Shown here one piece after another: positions 6,230-10,309 of a stretch of 10,309 nt of DNA. The DNA comes from Alphaproteobacteria bacterium UBA2723 (GTDB lineage: Bacteria > Pseudomonadota > Alphaproteobacteria > RF32 > CAG-239), in contig DEKL01000130.1 of the NCBI GenBank assembly GCA_002353835.1, positions 2,442-12,750 on the forward strand. Direction: 5' to 3'. Both the position numbers and the translations under genes were made by a program. The stretch's first letter is position 1, and each line of letters starts with the position of its first letter. The notes under the pieces are model-generated. The model worked only from the letters and a program-made list of their open reading frames with translations. It had not been told where the DNA came from and made no database searches.

Positions 6230-7525
6230 ATGTCTAAAAAATGGCTTATAAATATCAGAATAATAATCGCACTGATAGTCTTTGTCGGCAGCGTTATGGC
6301 GTTTATCAACGCATATTATCCGTTGCCGTTTTTTGATGTACAGTTCACGGCTATCATTCAGAGCGTGCTCGTTGCCCCGACAATAACGGCAGTTGTTCTG
6401 CTTTTAATATTGCTGGGGGTAACATTACTGTTCGGCAGAATATATTGCGCTACCCTTTGCCCGTTAGGTATCTATCAGGAATTGTTGACGATATTATTTA
6501 AGCCTTTTTACAAGAAGAGGACAGAAAAAAGAACACCGCATAGCGTAATCGGTTATTTTTCAGCCGCAATATTATTCGGCACTTTGTTTGGCGGTACGGT
6601 TGCCTTGCTTCGGCTGGTAGATCCGTATTCCGTTGCCGGCAATGCCTTAAGCGGAGCAACTTATGGAATAGTTTTTATCACTGTTTTAACGGTTTTGGTC
6701 TTTTTTAAAAAACGTTTTTTCTGCACGGATATTTGTCCGGTCGGCGCCATACTTGGGATTTTGTCACGTTTCTCCTTATTTAAAATAAGAATAGAAAGCA
6801 ATAGTTGTAAGCTTTGCCATTTGTGCGAGAAGGTATGTCCGACAGCCTCTATTGATGTTAAAAATCAAACAGTTAATAATGAAACTTGTATCAGATGCTT
6901 TAAATGTTTAACCCATTGTCATCACAGTGCCATATCGTATGGTCTTAAAGAAAAAGCACCGGTTTCGTTTAATCCCTCACGCCGAAAATTTATTACCAAC
7001 GGTGCCTTATTATTAGCTTTAGGTGGTGCATTTAAAGGTGGTATTGAATTAAGCAAAAACATTGCAGCTAAGGTCAAAAAAATCATTTTACCGGCAGGGG
7101 CAGAGAGTGCCGAAAAATTTGCTAATCGTTGCTTAAATTGCAATTTGTGTGTTGCCAATTGTCCGATGAAAATTATCAAAAAGAAAGACAATAATATTCC
7201 GGTTGTTCATTTGGAATACGGTAAAAGTTATTGCAAATATAACTGTCATAAATGTTCGGAGGTTTGCCCGTCCGGTGCAATTAAAAAGATAAGTTTATCT
7301 GAAAAGCAACACACCAAAATTGCCACGGCTGTTATCAATACGGATAAGTGTATTCAATGTGGAATTTGTGTGCGCGAATGCCCCGGAAAAATTATCACTA
7401 AAGAAAAGGGGGAATTTCCTCATATAGATGAAAACAAATGTATCGGGTGCGGTCTATGCCACAGCGTTTGCCCGATGCAGGCAATATCAATGGTATCGGT
7501 AGAAGAACAAAAGAGCGTTGATTAA
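6230..7525 (+). CDS. NapH-NapG-like membrane polyferredoxin (multi-[4Fe-4S] protein)
   Basis: This 431-residue protein probably passes electrons between the quinone pool and a redox partner. The N-terminal half is NapH/MauN/CcoG-like. It has membrane helices near 8-27, 41-68, 106-128 and 141-160, and the two hallmark motifs GRIYCATLCPLG (69-80) and FFCTDICPVG (163-172). These are followed by two ferredoxin motifs (Cys193/196/199/203 and Cys220/223/226/230, the second ending in CH instead of CP). A twin-arginine-like sequence, SRRKFITNGALLLALGGAF (250-268), with a hydrophobic segment, begins the second half. That half is NapG-like, with four more clusters: Cys301/304/307/311, Cys335/339/342/346 (C-x3-C variant), Cys374/377/380/384 and Cys404/407/410/414. 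In E. coli NapG and NapH are separate proteins that feed electrons from quinol to periplasmic nitrate reductase. Here no reductase, NapA-D or cytochrome gene is in the window, so the partner is unknown. Its stop lies 9 bp from the stop of the convergent sensor gene. Confidence 0.85.
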   Translation: MSKKWLINIRIIIALIVFVGSVMAFINAYYPLPFFDVQFTAIIQSVLVAPTITAVVLLLILLGVTLLFGRIYCATLCPLGIYQELLTILFKPFYKKRTEKRTPHSVIGYFSAAILFGTLFGGTVALLRLVDPYSVAGNALSGATYGIVFITVLTVLVFFKKRFFCTDICPVGAILGILSRFSLFKIRIESNSCKLCHLCEKVCPTASIDVKNQTVNNETCIRCFKCLTHCHHSAISYGLKEKAPVSFNPSRRKFITNGALLLALGGAFKGGIELSKNIAAKVKKIILPAGAESAEKFANRCLNCNLCVANCPMKIIKKKDNNIPVVHLEYGKSYCKYNCHKCSEVCPSGAIKKISLSEKQHTKIATAVINTDKCIQCGICVRECPGKIITKEKGEFPHIDENKCIGCGLCHSVCPMQAISMVSVEEQKSVD

Positions 7526-7534
7526 AAGAAACGT

Positions 7535-9886
7535 TTATTTATCAATAGCAATGCCCATAACTAAAATATTTTGCTTGTTTTTATAAGAATAAGTCAACGT
7601 ATCGGAGAGTTTTTTCGCCAAGAAAATTCCCAATCCTCCGACATTACGATCTTTCATTTCTAAAGACATATCCGGTTCTTTAGCCTTGAGCGGGTTATAT
7701 TTTTTACCGTTATCAATAAATGTGATGTAATAAAAACCGTTTTCAGCGCTTGTCAGAACGGTTGCCAAAGCATTTTCTTTAGCTTCATAAGCATACATGG
7801 CAATATTTGAAAAGATTTCTTCTGATGCCATAACCATGTTAAACTGTGCTTTTTCGGAAAGCTTGTGTTCTTGCATATCCTTTTTCAAAAAATCAATAAC
7901 ATCTTTTATTTTTTTAATATCTGCCGGCAAAATCAAAGAAGTTTTCTTTTTTCCGTGAAAAACAAAGTCAAGCATTGTAATATCATCAGACTGCGGATTA
8001 TTCTTAACAAACTTTTTAAGGTCTTTAAGAACAATATCCAAATTATCCTTAGGTGTCTCTGTTGCCTTATTAAGTATCTTCAAAAGTCTATCCTCGCCAT
8101 AAAATTTAGATTTAGCATTTTCCGCCTCTGTCACCCCGTCTGTGTATAGGAACAAATGCATATCAGAATCTAAATGCATTGTTTCTTCAACAAACGTAGC
8201 ATTAGGGTTAATACCCAGAATAATATTCCGCTTAGGTTGCATAAAACGGTATTTGCCCGGGGTACCGATTAACGGCGGATTGTGTCCGGCATTAACGTAC
8301 TTTGTTTCACCGCTGATCAAATCTATCACCGCCATAAAAGCCGTTACAAACATACAGGTATCATTTCCCTCACATAACTGCTCATTGACATGATGAAAAA
8401 CAAAGTCCAAGCTTTTTTTACTTTTGCTGATATTTTTTATTAGTGTTAGAGCTTTCATCATATAGAGCGCAGCAGGAATTCCCTTGCCGGAAACATCAGC
8501 CACCACAACTGCAAACTTATTTTCATCAATGAAGAAAAAGTCATAAAAATCCCCGCCGACATGTCGTGCCGGTATCATCATCGTGGCAATTTCAAAAGCA
8601 TCATTTTCAGGATATTTTGTAGAGAGTGCAGAAGTTTGAATATGGCGTGCAATATCCAGTTCACTTTGCGCCCTTTGTTTTTCGGAAGCCATTGTGCGTT
8701 CTCTTGAAATATAGTCAAGCAAGTTGGTGCGCATATTAGATAGCGCATTAGCCAACCGTCCGACATCAGAAGAAGTCGGAAGCTCATTAAAACTTTCGGA
8801 AAAATCACCGCAACCGTATTCGGCAGCAATATCGCTTATGGTAAATAATTGTTTTGTAGCATGCCGGCAAATCCAGTTAATAATAAATATGAGCAACAAG
8901 ACACTGATTAACAGCGAGATAAAAATAATAATCTGCGATTGTCTGATAGGCTCAAAGAATTCGTGCGCGGCATAAACCAAGCAAAAACTCCACCCGAGGT
9001 TTTTAATCGGCGCATAGAAGAAAATAGCCTTCCCCTTAAAGATGGGTAATTTCGGAATAACCGTTGTTCCGCTTATACCGGCAGCCAAATTTTTTCCGAT
9101 AACTTTAAGCTCCGGATGATGAAGTGTTTCAGATAATTCAAAAATTGTCTTTTTAAGTGCCACCCCCGGTTCCGGGTAAGTTACATAAAGTCCTGAACGA
9201 GAGAGTAAAATAAGCTTTCCCGTTTCATAAAAAGAAAAGTCATTGATACGTTTTTCAATATCAGATAAATCAATTGTCAGAGCAAAAAGCCCGTTAAAAT
9301 CAGTTTGTGAAATAAATTTAAAAGGAATTAAGCATGTAAAAACGGTCTTTTGTGTTTCTTTATCCAAGTAAGGTTCTGACCAATAAATTTTTTCTTCTTT
9401 CGGAACCTCCTTAAACCACGGGAATATATCATAAAGGTTAGAAATATGCTTGCTTTCAAAATCAATGGTCTGCGTGTCCGGATGGTCAGTACTGATGTAC
9501 AAAGTACCGGAAGAAACATTTTCCGGCGGAAAGGTATAAAGCCACGCATTTAAGAAACTCAAATCAGAATCATAAACGGTCTTAATGGCTGAGCTTAAAA
9601 GAACCTTAATTCCCTCAACATTATCTTCACTCATTTCGCTGAGAGTGTTTTTTGTATTTAAGATAACACGCTCGGCATCTGTAGCCAAGTGAGAAAAATT
9701 CGTCACATAGACTTCAACGGATTTTTTCGCACTGTCATTAAGTTGTGCCGCAAGTATCGGTGCCGTTTGTCGGCTGATAAGAAAAGCAAGGCTTAAAAAA
9801 GCCAAACAAACACATGTTAAAATACTTATACTTAACTTAAATCTAAGAGAATGCTTACTCAGCCAAAATTTAAAAGATTTCGTCAT
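7535..9886 (-). CDS. Membrane sensor with PP2C (RsbU/SpoIIE-type) phosphatase and C-terminal RsbW-like kinase domains
   Basis: This 783-residue protein has, in order: a membrane helix at 17-38; a periplasmic sensor of about 270 residues, dCache-like (with WLYTFPPENVSSGTLYIST at 115-133 and GKAIFFYAPIKNLGWSFCLV at 285-304); a second helix at about 318-340; a HAMP-like linker (341-395) and signalling helix; a PP2C phosphatase at about 405-645; and a GHKL/HATPase domain at about 648-783. Phosphatase motifs are intact: GGDFYDF (444-450), ADVSGKGIPAAL (463-474), NAGHNPPL (532-539), LYTDGVTEAEN (580-590) and SDDITML (633-639), supplying the metal-binding aspartates. The kinase-like domain has an N-box (EEIFSNIAMYAY, 689-700, Asn694), DNGKKYNP (725-732) and a glycine-rich NVGGLGIFLAKKL (748-760). 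The predicted role is signal-controlled dephosphorylation and rephosphorylation of the STAS protein encoded immediately upstream, as in partner-switching systems. The ATG overlaps the STAS stop (ATGA), indicating translational coupling. No terminator is visible after the stop. Confidence 0.9.
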   Translation of the reverse strand: MTKSFKFWLSKHSLRFKLSISILTCVCLAFLSLAFLISRQTAPILAAQLNDSAKKSVEVYVTNFSHLATDAERVILNTKNTLSEMSEDNVEGIKVLLSSAIKTVYDSDLSFLNAWLYTFPPENVSSGTLYISTDHPDTQTIDFESKHISNLYDIFPWFKEVPKEEKIYWSEPYLDKETQKTVFTCLIPFKFISQTDFNGLFALTIDLSDIEKRINDFSFYETGKLILLSRSGLYVTYPEPGVALKKTIFELSETLHHPELKVIGKNLAAGISGTTVIPKLPIFKGKAIFFYAPIKNLGWSFCLVYAAHEFFEPIRQSQIIIFISLLISVLLLIFIINWICRHATKQLFTISDIAAEYGCGDFSESFNELPTSSDVGRLANALSNMRTNLLDYISRERTMASEKQRAQSELDIARHIQTSALSTKYPENDAFEIATMMIPARHVGGDFYDFFFIDENKFAVVVADVSGKGIPAALYMMKALTLIKNISKSKKSLDFVFHHVNEQLCEGNDTCMFVTAFMAVIDLISGETKYVNAGHNPPLIGTPGKYRFMQPKRNIILGINPNATFVEETMHLDSDMHLFLYTDGVTEAENAKSKFYGEDRLLKILNKATETPKDNLDIVLKDLKKFVKNNPQSDDITMLDFVFHGKKKTSLILPADIKKIKDVIDFLKKDMQEHKLSEKAQFNMVMASEEIFSNIAMYAYEAKENALATVLTSAENGFYYITFIDNGKKYNPLKAKEPDMSLEMKDRNVGGLGIFLAKKLSDTLTYSYKNKQNILVMGIAIDK

Positions 9887-10212
9887 GCTTTGGGTTCTAA
9901 CATACTTTCAAAACCGGTGTATTCAAAGATATTGCGCAACTCATCGGAAACATTGATAAGTTTAATTGTACCGCCTTGCGGTTCCAACATTTTCTGCAAC
10001 ATAAGAAAGGCGCGCAAACCGGAAGAAAAGACATATTCTACTTTTTCCATATCAAAAGTGAGCAAGGTAACACCTTTCAAATCAATCTTCGTAATCAAAT
10101 CAGGCGAAGTATTCGGGTCCAACCAACCTGTTAACTTACAAGTTAAGGTATAACCCTCTTTATGTTGCTCAATTTTCAATTCTTTGACATCTTCTTTATT
10201 TTCTTCTGCCAT
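9883..10212 (-). CDS. STAS-domain anti-sigma-factor antagonist (RsbV/SpoIIAA type)
   Basis: This 109-residue cytoplasmic protein consists of a single STAS domain after a charged N-terminal tail. Typical elements are the first strand region (YTLTCKLTGWLDPNTSPDL, 21-39), LLTFDMEKVEYVFSSGLRAF (50-69) and the C-terminal half (GGTIKLINVSDELRNIFEYTG, 80-100). By alignment with SpoIIAA (DSSG, phosphorylated on the first Ser), Ser63 in VFSSGLR is the expected phosphorylation site, with Ser64 next to it. The Asp that precedes it in SpoIIAA is Phe62 here. Dephosphorylated antagonists bind and sequester a kinase or anti-sigma partner, and phosphorylation releases it. The gene is the first of an operon with the sensor phosphatase/kinase and overlaps it by 4 bp. 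The start is supported by AGAGGG 7 nt upstream. Confidence 0.88.
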   Translation of the reverse strand: MAEENKEDVKELKIEQHKEGYTLTCKLTGWLDPNTSPDLITKIDLKGVTLLTFDMEKVEYVFSSGLRAFLMLQKMLEPQGGTIKLINVSDELRNIFEYTGFESMLEPKA

Positions 10213-10219
10213 TACGATT

Positions 10220-10225
10220 CCCTCT
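10220..10225 (-). promoter_or_regulatory. Ribosome binding site of the STAS gene
   Basis: AGAGGG on the minus strand lies 7 nt before the ATG at 10212 and supports that start. Confidence 0.7.
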
Positions 10226-10243
10226 CAATCATATTTAAAACAC

Positions 10244-10256
10244 AGGGGATACCCCT
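10244..10256. repeat. 13-bp palindrome upstream of the STAS-sensor operon
   Basis: AGGGGATACCCCT has perfect 5-bp arms around a 3-bp centre, 32 bp from the STAS start codon. It is the most G+C-rich spot in an A+T-rich leader. It could be an operator half-pair or a small RNA hairpin in the 5' leader. It has no T-run on the minus strand, so it is not an intrinsic terminator for the upstream direction of travel. I could not place a convincing promoter between it and the window edge. Confidence 0.4.
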
Positions 10257-10309
10257 TATTAAAATCTATACACTACAATTCTTAACATCTTCATAATTTT
10301 TTGCAATAA

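Noticed and set aside
8142..8393. 83-codon plus-strand frame
   Set aside because: It is antisense to the PP2C domain of the sensor gene, whose conserved motifs prove the minus-strand frame.
9851..10153. 100-codon plus-strand frame
   Set aside because: It is antisense to the STAS gene and the start of the sensor gene, with no ribosome site and no family match.

Overview
The window is A+T-rich bacterial DNA with tightly packed genes. It holds six complete protein-coding genes and one gene cut by the left edge. I see no rRNA, tRNA, CRISPR array, transposase, integrase or phage structural gene. A NapH/NapG-type iron-sulfur membrane protein, a dCache-HAMP-PP2C-kinase signalling protein, sigma70-like promoters (TTGACA, 17-bp spacer, TATAAT-like) and good Shine-Dalgarno sites fit a Gram-negative proteobacterium. 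The PcfJ-like/LRR gene and the low G+C make me think of the low-GC, host-associated alphaproteobacteria found in gut metagenomes. That assignment is a low-confidence inference without any marker gene.

Left part (1-4659, all on the minus strand). A long gene runs off the left edge. It has a coiled-coil N-terminus, a PcfJ-like central domain and an irregular leucine-rich-repeat C-terminus. Its promoter (2436-2464) lies next to the intrinsic terminator (2484-2517) of the gene upstream, an unrecognised 414-residue protein with two membrane segments and a helical C-terminal region. That gene has its own very good promoter (3986-4014) and an apparent leader of nearly 200 nt. Next comes a stand-alone N-formylglutamate amidohydrolase-family gene (4036-4659).

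Middle (4748-7525, plus strand). A gene divergent from the amidohydrolase encodes a 466-residue protein with a small globular head and a very long, lysine/arginine/glutamate-rich helical tail punctuated by Asn-Pro motifs. It is followed 81 nt later by a 431-residue polyferredoxin. This combines a NapH-like membrane half and a NapG-like half in one chain, with six four-cysteine iron-sulfur motifs and an internal twin-arginine motif.

Right part (7535-10212, minus strand). A two-gene operon encodes a STAS anti-sigma-factor antagonist (RsbV/SpoIIAA type) and, translationally coupled to it by a 4-bp ATGA overlap, a membrane sensor carrying both a PP2C phosphatase and an RsbW-like kinase domain. 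Together they form a partner-switching module. An outside signal would set the balance between dephosphorylating and phosphorylating the STAS protein. The final target (sigma factor, diguanylate cyclase or other effector) is not in the window.

The items most worth a second look are the PcfJ-LRR fusion, the NapH-NapG fusion, the phosphatase-plus-kinase sensor and the Asn-Pro-punctuated basic coiled coil.
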